Shown here in pieces: positions 27,472 to 37,129 of a stretch of 64,000 bases of DNA. The notes beneath the pieces are model-generated. The model was not told the DNA's origin. It saw nothing but the letters and a program-made list of their open reading frames with translations, and ran no database searches. Position 1 is the stretch's first letter, and each line of letters begins with the position of its first letter. The DNA is from G965202915 sp965202915. Its GTDB lineage: Bacteria; Pseudomonadota; Gammaproteobacteria; Eutrophobiales; Eutrophobiaceae. Position numbers and translations under genes: made by a program. The DNA lies in assembly GCA_965202915.1 (NCBI GenBank), contig OZ241847.1, positions 620,001 to 684,000 on the forward strand. The letters are read 5' to 3'.

Positions 27472-28437
27472 TTAATAGTTAATAAGTGCCGAACCCCAGG
27501 TAAACCCGCCACCAAATGCCTCCAATAACAAGGTATCACCGGCTTTGATCCGACCATCCCGCACCGCGACGTCCAGCGCTAAGGGCACCGATGCGGCGGA
27601 GGTATTGCCATGCTGGTCGACGGTTAACACCACCTTTTCCATGGGCAGGTTCAGTTTTTTTGCAGTGGCGGAGATAATTCTGATATTCGCCTGATGCGGC
27701 ACCAGCCAGTCAACGTCAGACTTGGAGATATTATTGGCCGCCAGGGTTTCATCGACGATCAGCCCCAATTTATTCACCGCCATACGAAACACCCCGTTGC
27801 CCTGCATGGTCATATACGGTTGATTCGATCCCGAAGAATCCTTATTACCAATGCCACTGGGGACTTTTAGCAATTCATGGTACCTGCCGTCGGCATGCAA
27901 ATGGGTGGCAATAATGCCCTGTTTGGGGCTGGTGTGCATAATGACCGCGCCGGCGCCGTCACCGAATAATACGCAGGTTGTTCGGTCCTCCCAGTTGATC
28001 AGCCGGGACATGGTTTCAGCCCCGACCACCAACGCGCAATCCACGTCACCCGACTTAACAAATTTGTCGGCAACACTCAAAGCATAGATAAAACCGGTGC
28101 AAGCGGCCTGAACGTCAAAAGCGGCGCAATTATGAATGCCCAGACGCTGTTGCAATAAACAGGCGGTACTGGGGAAGGTTAAATCAGGGGTCGAGGTGGC
28201 AACAATGATCATATCAATCTCGTCCCTTGAGATGCCCGCGCTGGCGATTGCATTCAGCGAAGCCTGTTGTGCCAAATCACAGGTGGTTTCATCCTCGGCG
28301 GCAATATGGCGTTTTTCTATCCCGGTTCTGGATTTGATCCATTCATCAGAGGTATCGACCATTTTTTCCAGCTCCGCATTAGTCATAATCCGCTCCGGCA
28401 GATATAAACCGGTGCCGGTTATTTTTGCATAGCGCAT
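27472..28437 (-). CDS. fabH: 3-oxoacyl-[acyl-carrier-protein] synthase III
   Basis: Initiates fatty-acid synthesis from acetyl-CoA and malonyl-ACP. The 321-aa thiolase-fold protein has catalytic Cys in VQAACTGFIYAL, His in VPHQANIRI and Asn in DQHGNTSAAS, plus the terminal EAFGGGFTWGSALI. It overlaps plsX by 19 nt. Confidence 0.96.
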   Translation of the reverse strand: MRYAKITGTGLYLPERIMTNAELEKMVDTSDEWIKSRTGIEKRHIAAEDETTCDLAQQASLNAIASAGISRDEIDMIIVATSTPDLTFPSTACLLQQRLGIHNCAAFDVQAACTGFIYALSVADKFVKSGDVDCALVVGAETMSRLINWEDRTTCVLFGDGAGAVIMHTSPKQGIIATHLHADGRYHELLKVPSGIGNKDSSGSNQPYMTMQGNGVFRMAVNKLGLIVDETLAANNISKSDVDWLVPHQANIRIISATAKKLNLPMEKVVLTVDQHGNTSAASVPLALDVAVRDGRIKAGDTLLLEAFGGGFTWGSALINY

Positions 28438-29456
28438 TCGGCCGACCCTTCCTCAAACAGTTTTTTCAGTCTTGCGCTGATACGTTCGGGCACGTTTTTC
28501 TCCACTTCCAGCACGGCCTCTTCGATTGCGGTTGCAAAGGCAATTCGGTCGGCACCGCCATGGCTTTTAATCACTATTTTGCGCAGGCCCAGTAAGCTGG
28601 CGCCATTATATCGGCGGGGATCAATTTTCTGTTTTAACGATTTCAATATCGGTGCGGCAAACAATGCCGCGAGGCGTCCATAAATGGATTCTTTAAATAC
28701 CAAAATGGTAAAATGTTTCATAAAATCGGCCACTCCCTCACTGGCCTTGAGCGCAACATTGCCGGTAAATCCGTCACATACAATGACGTCCACCTTGCCC
28801 GTATAGATATCCGAACCCTCAACAAATCCGATATAATTCAGGTGGCTTGCGGTCAGCAGTGTCGCCGCCTGCTTCACCCGGTTATTGCCTTTAATCTCTT
28901 CCGCCCCGATGTTAAGCAAGCCCACCCGCGGTTCCACCTTGTTATCAACGGCACAGGTAAGCTCAGTGCCCATCACCGCAAATTGCAACAGTTGTGTGGA
29001 ACTGGAATCGACGTTGGCCCCCAAATCCAGTACATGTGTATGCCCTTCAATACCCGGCATGGTGGTACAAATGGCCGGCCGGTCGATGCCCGGCAGCATT
29101 TTCAACACATATCGGGCCATCGCCATCAATGCGCCGGTATTACCCGCACTGACACAGGCGTCGGCCTGTTGCTGTTTGACCAGATTGATTGCCACGCGCA
29201 TTGAAGAGTCTTTCTTATTTCTTATTGTGGAAGACGGCAGTTCATGCATCCCAACGATTTCAGAGGCATGCTGGACGCTGATGCATTTGGGGTTGTGATA
29301 ATTATGTCTATCCAACTCCGCGTCAAGCAAATCTTTCTTGCCCACAAGAATAAGATGCAGAGTCGGACGCCGGGCAACGGCATAAATAGCCGCAGGAACA
29401 ATTTCGACAGGGCCAAAATCGCCGCCCATGGCATCAATGGCAATGGCAGTTTTCAA
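28419..29456 (-). CDS. plsX: Phosphate acyltransferase PlsX
   Basis: Makes acyl-phosphate from acyl-ACP for the PlsX/PlsY route to phospholipids. The 345-aa protein has the AIDAMGGDFGPVEIVPA N-terminus, VSAGNTGALMAMAR, DLGANVDSS and VVCDGFTGNVALK blocks of the family. Positioned between rpmF and fabH as expected. Confidence 0.96.
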   Translation of the reverse strand: MKTAIAIDAMGGDFGPVEIVPAAIYAVARRPTLHLILVGKKDLLDAELDRHNYHNPKCISVQHASEIVGMHELPSSTIRNKKDSSMRVAINLVKQQQADACVSAGNTGALMAMARYVLKMLPGIDRPAICTTMPGIEGHTHVLDLGANVDSSSTQLLQFAVMGTELTCAVDNKVEPRVGLLNIGAEEIKGNNRVKQAATLLTASHLNYIGFVEGSDIYTGKVDVIVCDGFTGNVALKASEGVADFMKHFTILVFKESIYGRLAALFAAPILKSLKQKIDPRRYNGASLLGLRKIVIKSHGGADRIAFATAIEEAVLEVEKNVPERISARLKKLFEEGSAECAMQK

Positions 29457-29509
29457 TTATGCGAGTAGTGCCGTTGTAAAAGGACTCTCAGACCTTCACT
29501 CGGCGGAGT

Positions 29510-29701
29510 TTATTCGGTCTCTTCATCGGAGGCCACGTCAATCACTTTCCGCCCGCGATAAAATCCTTCCTGGCTGATATGGTGGCGCCTGTGAACCTCG
29601 CCGGTATTGGATTCAATCGATAACGTCGGTGCCAAAAGCGCGTCATGTGAACGGCGCATATCACGTCGTGAACCGGATTTTTTCCTTTTTTGAACCGCCA
29701 T
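29510..29701 (-). CDS. rpmF: Ribosomal protein L32
   Basis: A 63-aa basic protein of the large ribosomal subunit, starting MAVQKRKKSGSRRDMRRSHD with the HHIS...GFYRGRKV ending. It lacks zinc-binding cysteines, like most proteobacterial L32 proteins. First gene of the lipid cluster. The usual upstream yceD (DUF177) gene is not found next to it. Confidence 0.96.
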   Translation of the reverse strand: MAVQKRKKSGSRRDMRRSHDALLAPTLSIESNTGEVHRRHHISQEGFYRGRKVIDVASDEETE

Positions 29702-30113
29702 GTTTGTAATTCCCCCATTAAAGATATTATATCAGGATGCCGTATGGTGTCATTTTACCCATTGCAATGCCTTTAATCATTTGAAGTGGATCAGCCACCC
29801 TTCTTTCCCATATATTCTTAGCTGCGACCAGCCACCACATCGGTTCAATCATTGCACCGAATCGTATTACATTTGAAGGCGAAATTGTATAATCGTACCC
29901 GCGGCCTGTCAAAATTTTGTATCGCTCCGCCACAACGGATGGGTTCAATCGCAAGCCGCTTGCAGGTCAAACAGCCGGGTATTTGACCCATCAATGGATG
30001 GTCATCGGGTATAAGCTTATCTCGCCGCTATCGCCCCGGACAGGCGTACATTATCCGTCGGAGAGGATGCTTTGCGTGTGTTATCCCCGCCCTAAACCAG
30101 TATAATCACCATT
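29702..30113. other. Intergenic stretch upstream of rpmF
   Basis: About 400 bp with no recognisable gene. A 75-codon frame on the minus strand (29727-29954) has no family signature and needs a non-ATG start. The region probably carries promoters for the leftward rpmF operon and the rightward DUF2237 gene. Confidence 0.4.
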
Positions 30114-30479
30114 ATGACCAAAAATGTACTCGGCACCAAACTGGAGGATTGTTGTCTGCAACCGGCAACCGGTTTTTTTCGCGACGGCCAATGCAGAACC
30201 TGTCAGGAAGATATCGGAGAGCACACTATTTGTGCCGTCATGACGGATGATTTTCTAAAATTCAGTAAAGAAAAAGGCAACGACTTAATCACGCCCAATC
30301 CGGATTTTGATTTTCCCGGTCTGGTAAGCAATGACCGCTGGTGCATTTGTCTCGCTCGCTGGGTAGAGGCCTATCAAGCAGGCATCGCGCCGAAAATACT
30401 ATTGCGCGCCACCCACCATTCCGTTACTGACACGGTACCACTGGAGGTCTTGGAACAGTATGCGCTACATGACGGCTAA
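30114..30479 (+). CDS. DUF2237 family protein
   Basis: A 121-aa protein that matches the DUF2237 pattern: NVLGTKLEDCCLQPATGFFRDGQCRT near the N-terminus, ICAVMTDDFLKFSKEKGNDL, and the NDRWCICLARWVEA block with APKILLRATH. Conserved cysteines (CC, C, C) suggest metal or redox chemistry, but no function is established for the family. It is followed 11 nt later by the channel gene. Confidence 0.85.
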   Translation: MTKNVLGTKLEDCCLQPATGFFRDGQCRTCQEDIGEHTICAVMTDDFLKFSKEKGNDLITPNPDFDFPGLVSNDRWCICLARWVEAYQAGIAPKILLRATHHSVTDTVPLEVLEQYALHDG

Positions 30480-30490
30480 ACCATAGCACA

Positions 30491-30901
30491 ATGCTTTTGA
30501 TGCTTGCACTCATAGTTACCGTTTTAAGCATATCCATCCATTGCCAGGCCCTGCTTTTAATAACGAAACTGTTCAAAAACCATTCCAGGCTACACCCCAC
30601 CAGAATTATCCTGCCGGTATTGCTGGCGGTATTTGCCCATCTCATAGAAATTATTATTTTCGCGCTCGGATGGCAAATAATGTTATCGCATGAAATCATT
30701 GAATTTTCAATTACTTCACCCACATTCCTGGATTTAATCTACTTTTCCGGGGCAACCTATACCACGGTTGGTTATGGTGATATTTATTTGTTGGGACAAG
30801 GTAGAGTTATTGCCGTATTAGAGGCGGTGACCGGTCTGGTGTTGATAGCATGGACGGCGTCATTTACCTTTTTTGAAATGAATCGCTACTGGAATAACTG
30901 A
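30491..30901 (+). CDS. Small two-TM potassium channel-like protein
   Basis: A 136-aa inner-membrane protein with the selectivity-filter sequence TVGYGD at residues ~92-97. It is flanked by an N-terminal helix (MLALIVTVLSISI), a second hydrophobic segment around 40-66 and a C-terminal pore-lining helix (VIAVLEAVTGLVLIAWTASFTF). This is the minimal ion_trans_2/KcsA-like architecture without a cytosolic regulatory domain. Probable K+ transport. Confidence 0.85.
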   Translation: MLLMLALIVTVLSISIHCQALLLITKLFKNHSRLHPTRIILPVLLAVFAHLIEIIIFALGWQIMLSHEIIEFSITSPTFLDLIYFSGATYTTVGYGDIYLLGQGRVIAVLEAVTGLVLIAWTASFTFFEMNRYWNN

Positions 30902-30958
30902 TTGAACCTGCTTGTTAAATATATCGACACCTTCCAAGCGGGCCTAAGCCCACCCCAG

Positions 30959-32455
30959 CTAAGGCGAGCGAAACGCGTTGCTCAGCAAGGAACCACCTAC
31001 GGCAATAAACAAATTGGCAACCAGTCCATAGATGCCGGCATGAAACCCATAAATTTTGCCGCCGGCAACAAAATCGAAACCACCAAAAGCAAGCGTCAGG
31101 GAAATAATCACACCGACGGCCAAACCGGTAACAACCGGCAACGTCGCCAGACCCCGCCAATGCAATCCCAACATAAAAGCAGGCACACACTGCACCAACA
31201 GATCAAATTTACGATCCAATAATTGCAATAACGATGCCTTGTCACTCAGATAGATGGCCAGCCAAACCAAAAAGCAGATCAACACCCATGAACAGATTTT
31301 GCCGATGCGAGTCAATGTATATTGTTCCGCGGACGGATTGATAAAACGCCCATAAACGTCTTTGCTCAGCATCGAGGATATCGATAGTAACGCTGAATCC
31401 GCGGTCGACATCATGGCCGCCAATATTGCGGCGAAGAGCACGATAACAAGCACATAGCCCAGTTGAGATCGCTGTTGGACTTCGACCAGCATACGAGTCA
31501 ATATCTGATCAGAAGACACGCCCTCAAGGCCGGGAATATAGGCGATGGCATATATGCCGGCGATCACCGCAACCAATACCGTCGTTAGCGGAAGGAACGC
31601 CATGATGGCCAAACTCTGACGCAATACCCTTGCCGATCTTGCCGCGTAAATTCTTTGTATCGCCTGCGGATATAAGGCCGCGCCTAAGCCGACCAGCAGC
31701 AGATAGCTTAACCATTCACGAATGCGGTCTGCCGGCGGCGGTTTCGCCTTGGCAACGGTCTCGATACTGGTTGACGTCAGCAGCTTCTCCGTAGCCAGGG
31801 ATAACGGTCCATATTGGTCAAACAGCAGCCATAGCAAAGCTAAAAAACCCAACATCAGCACCACGCCCTGAATCATATCGGTCCAAGCCACCGCCCGCAC
31901 ACCCCCTAAGGTCCCATAGATGAGCATAATCAAAGTCAGCAGAATGACGCCAAAAATATACGCTTGTTGTGGATTAACTTGCGACAAACCCTGCATGGCT
32001 CTGCCCATGGCCATCAACTGTGCCAGCAAATAATTGCTCACCACGACAATCATGATAATTACCGCAAGTATATTGAGCGCCCTGGAGCCGAAGCGATCAT
32101 CCAAATAATCGATCGGAGTAATATATGCAAACCGTTTGGCGCGCCAGTACAGCCTGGGCGCAAACAGGAGATAACAGGCAATAATCGCGGTCATGAAATG
32201 CAGACACATAATCCAGGCATAACCGATCCGATAGGTCTTGCCGGTATAACCAAAAAGGGTGTTACCGCTGTACTGAGTCGCGTACAAGGTGAACAACAAC
32301 ACCAGCAAACCAAATCCTTGACCGCCCAGATAAAAATCCTTCAGGGTATTGGCACGCCTGGCTTTGTAGCCGATCCATCCAATGATGATCATGGATAACA
32401 AATACGCCAAAATGAACCACCATGCGCCCGCACCAAAAGGCAGATGCTGAATCAT
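30959..32455 (-). CDS. Sodium:solute symporter (SSS family)
   Basis: A 498-aa multi-spanning transporter. It has the signature of PanF/PutP-like symporters: LKDFYLGGQGFG, LFTLYATQYSGNTLFGYTGKTYRIGY near the N-terminus, YGTLGGVRAVAWTDMIQGVVL in the middle and MMSTADSALLSISSMLSKDVY near TM8. Substrate unknown; candidates are pantothenate, organic acids or amino acids. Its start overlaps the DUF3311-like gene by 4 nt (ATGA), so the two form a translation-coupled pair. Confidence 0.9.
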   Translation of the reverse strand: MIQHLPFGAGAWWFILAYLLSMIIIGWIGYKARRANTLKDFYLGGQGFGLLVLLFTLYATQYSGNTLFGYTGKTYRIGYAWIMCLHFMTAIIACYLLFAPRLYWRAKRFAYITPIDYLDDRFGSRALNILAVIIMIVVVSNYLLAQLMAMGRAMQGLSQVNPQQAYIFGVILLTLIMLIYGTLGGVRAVAWTDMIQGVVLMLGFLALLWLLFDQYGPLSLATEKLLTSTSIETVAKAKPPPADRIREWLSYLLLVGLGAALYPQAIQRIYAARSARVLRQSLAIMAFLPLTTVLVAVIAGIYAIAYIPGLEGVSSDQILTRMLVEVQQRSQLGYVLVIVLFAAILAAMMSTADSALLSISSMLSKDVYGRFINPSAEQYTLTRIGKICSWVLICFLVWLAIYLSDKASLLQLLDRKFDLLVQCVPAFMLGLHWRGLATLPVVTGLAVGVIISLTLAFGGFDFVAGGKIYGFHAGIYGLVANLFIAVGGSLLSNAFRSP

Positions 32456-32682
32456 GATCCCGCGCCGTCGCGGTCTTCACCGGGCCAGGTATAGTGCAAC
32501 AGAATAAAGGCGGTGAATAAAGAAGTGAGCAAAGAAACGACCACCGCTACGGTCACCCAGAGCGGCATACCTAAAAACAGGATACTGTGATCCTCAGGCC
32601 AATACCAAGGCACACCGAGCAGTATAAAAATGAAATATACCGCCGTTACCCATATACCCGGCTTATCAGAGTGCATACGCAA
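32452..32682 (-). CDS. DUF3311-like small membrane protein, symporter partner
   Basis: A 76-aa protein with two transmembrane helices (VTAVYFIFILLGVPWYWP and LWVTVAVVVSLLTSLFTAFILL). It is the small companion often found directly upstream of SSS-family symporters, here overlapping the symporter start by 4 nt. It probably assists folding or function of the transporter (inference). Confidence 0.8.
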   Translation of the reverse strand: MRMHSDKPGIWVTAVYFIFILLGVPWYWPEDHSILFLGMPLWVTVAVVVSLLTSLFTAFILLHYTWPGEDRDGAGS

Positions 32683-32964
32683 AACCGTATTTAACCCGGA
32701 TTATTTTGTACAAAACAGATCATTACCCGCTCCAAGTATGTCCTTGTCCACATTAAACGATGTGCCTATAATAACAAGGTGACTCTTACTATGATTGTAC
32801 CCATTAACGGCTAAAATGGTAATTTGCCATCCAAAGAAGCGCAATTGTGCCGTATCCCTGGCAGTAGAGACGATCAAGCGATAGGTTGCTTCTATATCGG
32901 GGGCGAGACATAGGGCTTAGTCTGTAAATCCCATAATTATAAAGATATTGATCGGAGAAAAAAG

Positions 32965-33774
32965 ATGCTGATATCAAAAGTAGTACTGGCATTTAAGAAA
33001 TCTTGGATATACCCCCATTATAAGCAGCATAAAAATCTCCATTATATAAAGACTCGCATCGGAAGAGGTATAAAGACAGTTATAGCAGCGCAAAAAAATC
33101 CTCGTCAATATTACGATGTGACGGTCTCTTCCTTTGGGGGGTGTAGCACAAGCATGCTGTTGAATTTTTTAAGTCAATCCCTTATAAGCAACGAGCGAGG
33201 CAACTTAGATGGCATTAAACATATCGGTTTTCCACCCGACTGTATCTCCAAGCGCTGCATTTATATATTTGGTGACCCATGTGCATCCATCCTCTCCCTA
33301 TTTCGCTACCATGATAAGCATCCGAAACAGCACCATTTGGGCATGCGTATAGGCTTACAAAAGTTTCCCCCACATTGGTTTCCCCCATCCACATTGGAGA
33401 ATTATGCAAAAAAAGGGAAAGACAGTTTCCTGTTGGCACAGCAGTTTGACAGTTGGTTCAATTCACAAGCGCGCGTACCGGTACTGTTTATACGCTATGA
33501 AACACTATGGGATAACCTGGAGATATTATTTGATTTTGTTGGGCTACCCACCGAGGCCCGCAATAATTTTCCGAAATATCAGCAGCGAAAAAGTGATATA
33601 AACACAGTGCCCGCTGAGATCCTGGATAGACTCGATCAAATACACCGGCCGCTTAAAGAAAAACTGGACGCATTGCCGGACTATATACTGCGCGAACCCG
33701 ATGAGCCGGCGGACGCCGCTACTTCAGACCATAGCCCTCGAGCAGTTCAGAAAAGTTTCGATCTTCATACATGA
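32965..33774 (+). CDS. Sulfotransferase-like protein
   Basis: A 269-aa protein. VTVSSFGGCSTSMLLNFLSQ resembles the 5'-PSB loop (phosphosulfate binding) of PAPS-dependent sulfotransferases. YIFGDPCASILSLFRY is the 3'-PB-like region, and FIRYETLWDNLEILFDFVGLP is the typical C-terminal segment of the family. It may sulfate a surface glycan or lipid; the neighbours (kdkA, GT9) support an envelope role. Its 3' end overlaps the convergent kdkA gene by 56 nt. Confidence 0.7.
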   Translation: MLISKVVLAFKKSWIYPHYKQHKNLHYIKTRIGRGIKTVIAAQKNPRQYYDVTVSSFGGCSTSMLLNFLSQSLISNERGNLDGIKHIGFPPDCISKRCIYIFGDPCASILSLFRYHDKHPKQHHLGMRIGLQKFPPHWFPPSTLENYAKKGKDSFLLAQQFDSWFNSQARVPVLFIRYETLWDNLEILFDFVGLPTEARNNFPKYQQRKSDINTVPAEILDRLDQIHRPLKEKLDALPDYILREPDEPADAATSDHSPRAVQKSFDLHT

Positions 33775-34438
33775 AAGCGGCCGACTGCGACCGCAGTTTC
33801 ACAAGAGAGCGCTGCAATCTTTTCAGGTTTCCGGCAAAATAGTCGGCACTTACACCGGCAATGATGCGCGCCTTATCAAAATCCACAAGGAAAATCGTTC
33901 GCACATGCTCGCCAAGCAAAACATTATGCGCGTTCAGATCGGCATGATAAATACCCGCGTCATGAAAACGGCGCAACACCTCACCGATCGCACGCCAACG
34001 CTCGGCGGGCAAACAGGCCTGCATCAGCAACTGCGACAACGGACGACCAGGCAGGCGCACAGTGATCAAATCGGCACTGTAACGCCAGCCGTAACGGCAA
34101 TAACGCGCCGCGTGCGGCACCGGCGCGGGCAAACCCAAACGTTGCAATTCGGCCAACAACCGCCATTCACGAAATGAACGCACCGCCGCATCGCCGGTAT
34201 AACAATACCTATCCCGAACGAAGCGCCCCAACCAGCCGCCACGGTAGTAATGCTTGAGCACAAACTCATCGCCGTTGTCGGTAAAAAACAGCACCGGGGC
34301 ACGGCCGCCACAGGCCGTCTGCTGCGGGTCTCCGGATTCCGGCGCGACGCGATCGAACCAAGAGCTCAAACACTGAGGCGCCGCATCCGCATTGTATAGA
34401 ATATGCACCCCGCCCTGTCGAATGAATTGTTGTTTCAT
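33719..34438 (-). CDS. kdkA: 3-deoxy-D-manno-octulosonic acid kinase
   Basis: ATP-dependent kinase of the LPS inner core that phosphorylates Kdo. The 239-aa protein has the kinase-like fold with VLKHYYRGGWLGRFVRDRY near residue 60, the catalytic loop IYHADLNAHNVLL with Asp and Asn, and the metal-binding LVDFDKAR. These define the KdkA/WaaP group. Divergent from the GT9 gene 12 nt away. Confidence 0.92.
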   Translation of the reverse strand: MKQQFIRQGGVHILYNADAAPQCLSSWFDRVAPESGDPQQTACGGRAPVLFFTDNGDEFVLKHYYRGGWLGRFVRDRYCYTGDAAVRSFREWRLLAELQRLGLPAPVPHAARYCRYGWRYSADLITVRLPGRPLSQLLMQACLPAERWRAIGEVLRRFHDAGIYHADLNAHNVLLGEHVRTIFLVDFDKARIIAGVSADYFAGNLKRLQRSLVKLRSQSAAFMYEDRNFSELLEGYGLK

Positions 34439-34450
34439 GCTGATTGAACC

Positions 34451-35542
34451 ATGAGCCAGCCCATTATCAATCCCGATAACCCGCCCGGGACAATCTGCCT
34501 GGTACGTCTATCGGCAATCGGGGACGTCACCCATATGTTGCCCATAGTTAATACTATCAGGTCTCGCTGGCCACAAACAAAGATCACGTGGATCATTGGC
34601 AAATCCGAACTCGAATTAGTGCGCGGGCTGCCTGACATAGAATTTATTACCTTCAATAAAAGCCGCGGCGTGCGCGCTTATCTGGACCTGCGCCAACAAC
34701 TGCGCGGGCACCGTTTCGACGTACTACTACTGATGCAAGTGTCATTGCGCGCAAATCTGATTCCACCATTCATCAGGGCGCCCATTAAGATCGGTTTTGA
34801 CCGGCGCCGGGCGAAAAATCTGCACCGCCTGTTCATAAACCGCAGCATTGTAGCAAAAACCAACCAGCATGTGCTTGACGGCCTATTCTGCTTTACCGAG
34901 GCCCTGGGCATTGCCGAAAAAAAACTAACATGGGAGCTGATCCGTACCGATGAAGAACAAACCTTTGCCGCCGGCGTCCTGCCCGAAACCGATCAGCGCA
35001 CCCTGTTGATCAGCCCGTGCGCAAGCCACGCCAGCAGAAATTGGCCGCCCAAACACTACGCCGAGGTCGCCGATCATGCCATTGAAACTCATGCCATGCG
35101 GGTCGTGCTTACCGGCGGATACAGCGAACACGGCTACGCCCAACAAATCACCGCTGCAATGCACACCCGCCCGGTTGACTTGGTCGGAGCCACGACGCTA
35201 CGCCAACTGCTGGCCGTAATCGCACGCGCCGACGTCGTGATCAGCCCTGATTCCGGCCCGGCGCATCTGGCAACCTGCGCCGGCAAGCCGGTGATTGGCC
35301 TGTACGCCGCCAGCAATCCCGGTCGCACCGGCCCCTATCTAAGCCGAGAGCAATGCGTAAATCGCTACCCTGAGGCGGTGCGCCGCTATCTTGGCAAAGA
35401 CTGGCGGACAATCAAGTGGGGCACGCGCGTCAAACACCCCGACGTAATGGAATTGATCACTGTTGCCGACGTATGTGAGAAACTCGACGACTTGATGCTC
35501 ACCGGCATCCATCAGGGCGAAGCACACAAACTGCCGGCATGA
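34451..35542 (+). CDS. Glycosyltransferase family 9 (heptosyltransferase-like)
   Basis: A 363-aa GT-B protein of the WaaC/WaaF/WaaQ family, which adds heptose to the LPS core. The N-terminal ICLVRLSAIGDVTHMLPIV motif and the C-terminal ADVVISPDSGPAHLATCAGKPVIGLYAAS block with NPGRTGPY are diagnostic. It neighbours kdkA, consistent with core assembly. Which heptose position it serves is not determined. Confidence 0.9.
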   Translation: MSQPIINPDNPPGTICLVRLSAIGDVTHMLPIVNTIRSRWPQTKITWIIGKSELELVRGLPDIEFITFNKSRGVRAYLDLRQQLRGHRFDVLLLMQVSLRANLIPPFIRAPIKIGFDRRRAKNLHRLFINRSIVAKTNQHVLDGLFCFTEALGIAEKKLTWELIRTDEEQTFAAGVLPETDQRTLLISPCASHASRNWPPKHYAEVADHAIETHAMRVVLTGGYSEHGYAQQITAAMHTRPVDLVGATTLRQLLAVIARADVVISPDSGPAHLATCAGKPVIGLYAASNPGRTGPYLSREQCVNRYPEAVRRYLGKDWRTIKWGTRVKHPDVMELITVADVCEKLDDLMLTGIHQGEAHKLPA

Positions 35543-35743
35543 GCATAACGCCGCCCAATTTGACGTAACTGAAAATAGCCGTACAAGGACGGTCTTGCAT
35601 AATTCAGCCACAAACACCGAGCACCTGGCCAAACCATGCTGCATGTAATATCGCAATCATGCAAAAGGCCGTATATTGAGCTATTTCCCTGCAACCAGTA
35701 GGATCACCGCGACTCCGCCACACAACCGGGAACAAAAACATTC

Positions 35744-36721
35744 ATGCCTGCATGCCACAATATTGCGGTCATCGGCGCCAACCGCCACAGACAGGGAACG
35801 GGCGCATTCATCGCCTCCGGATTTGCCGGCCTGGGGCATAAGATCTGTGCGATAGTCGGCACCAGCGAAGACAGTTTGGCCAGGGCAAGTCGGAACTTGC
35901 GCCTAAATTATGGCATCCGGGCCAATACCTACACCGACGTTGCAACATTATTCGACCAGGAAGACATAGACATTCTGGCCATTGCCTCACCTAATGCAAG
36001 CCACCTCAAATACCTGTATGCCGCCGCCCGCGTGCACTGCCATGCTTTCTGCGAAAAACCCTTCTGGTGGGCGGCCGATGATATCCGCCTTGCTGCCGAT
36101 AAAGTTGAACGTACTGCCACCGATTTGGTCGGGCTGTTTGACGATTGCCGGCGCAGCCTGCACGTCAACCTTCAATGGCCGCATACATTGACCTCGTTTC
36201 AGGCGCTATACCCCAATGCGACGCTGGCAAAGCAACACATCAAACACTTTGAAATGCGGCTCGGTCCGGAAAGCAGTGGCACCCAAATGGTCGTCGATTC
36301 AGCACCGCACCTGCTAAGCATGCTGTATCACTTGCTCGGCATAGGTCATATACTCAACGGCGCCGCCCGTTACCGCGACGCCGAGCGCACGGCCCTCACG
36401 CTCACCTTTGACTACCATCACGGGCAGGACAACGTCACCGCGGTCACATTGACGCTTAAACGTCATCCCGGAAAACCCAAACCGGCAGGGTATTCAATCA
36501 ACGGCAATAGCGTCGAGAGAAAGGTCACTATGCCAGGCTACCTGCTATCGTTCACGGCCCAAGACCAATCCATGCCTATCCAGGACCCGCTGCTTCAATC
36601 CATTGAAACATTTCTGGATGCGATCCGGCGTGAACAACCGAACCAGAAACAAGCGATTGTCGCCGGGATGAAGCATCTGCACCAACTGGCGCGCCTGTGT
36701 GAACAAACCGACCGGGCATGA
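35744..36721 (+). CDS. Gfo/Idh/MocA family oxidoreductase
   Basis: A 325-aa NAD(P)-dependent sugar or nucleotide-sugar dehydrogenase family member. The Rossmann start IAVIGANRHRQGTGAFIASGFAG is a degenerate version of the usual GxGxxG. LAIASPNASHLKYLYAAARV and the EKP motif (HAFCEKPFWW) place it in the family. Asp/His residues later in the chain (VDSAPHLLSMLYHL) match the active-site region. It probably makes or modifies a sugar for envelope glycans; substrate unknown. Confidence 0.85.
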   Translation: MPACHNIAVIGANRHRQGTGAFIASGFAGLGHKICAIVGTSEDSLARASRNLRLNYGIRANTYTDVATLFDQEDIDILAIASPNASHLKYLYAAARVHCHAFCEKPFWWAADDIRLAADKVERTATDLVGLFDDCRRSLHVNLQWPHTLTSFQALYPNATLAKQHIKHFEMRLGPESSGTQMVVDSAPHLLSMLYHLLGIGHILNGAARYRDAERTALTLTFDYHHGQDNVTAVTLTLKRHPGKPKPAGYSINGNSVERKVTMPGYLLSFTAQDQSMPIQDPLLQSIETFLDAIRREQPNQKQAIVAGMKHLHQLARLCEQTDRA

Positions 36722-36869
36722 GGGTGAAAAACGTCACGGCGGATATGGGATTCAGATACCGGATAACCAAAAGAACAGGGCACAAAACATGAGCACATTT
36801 GCCCGCAGGACCTATAATGCCTGTACCATGCAATCAGACAAAGCATACCGCCTTCAGCCATTGTCAGGG

Positions 36870-37072
36870 GGCGCCGAATTGTCTCTCCCGCCCGAATACC
36901 TCTTCCACGCGGTGGACGCCTTGATCATCAGCTTCCCCACCTGCCCCGTTCCACCACGTTGACGCTGGTATGCACCTTTGCCGGCTACGGAAAAACCATG
37001 CAAGCCCACCGCCATGCCATCATCCGGGATTTCTGCTTCTACTCCTACGGCGACGCCATGTTCGTCAAATGA
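36870..37072 (+). pseudogene. queA 3' remnant (tRNA queuosine S-adenosylmethionine ribosyltransferase-isomerase)
   Basis: Two frames separated by a frameshift encode the QueA C-terminus. The first reads PPEYLFHAVDALI and the second reads STTLTLVCTFAGYGKTMQA, followed by HRHAIIRDF and YSYGDAMFV with a TGA stop at 37070-37072. The first ~80% of the gene is missing. In gammaproteobacteria queA directly precedes tgt, so this marks the original left neighbour of tgt before the island was inserted. Confidence 0.88.
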
Positions 37073-37129
37073 TAAAATAGCTGACAAACGGCGATATCTA
37101 CGCAGACTGAAATCCACGGACGGACTATA

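Noticed and set aside
29727..29954. Candidate small gene before rpmF
   Set aside because: Needs a non-ATG start, has no Shine-Dalgarno site or family resemblance, and is not YceD.
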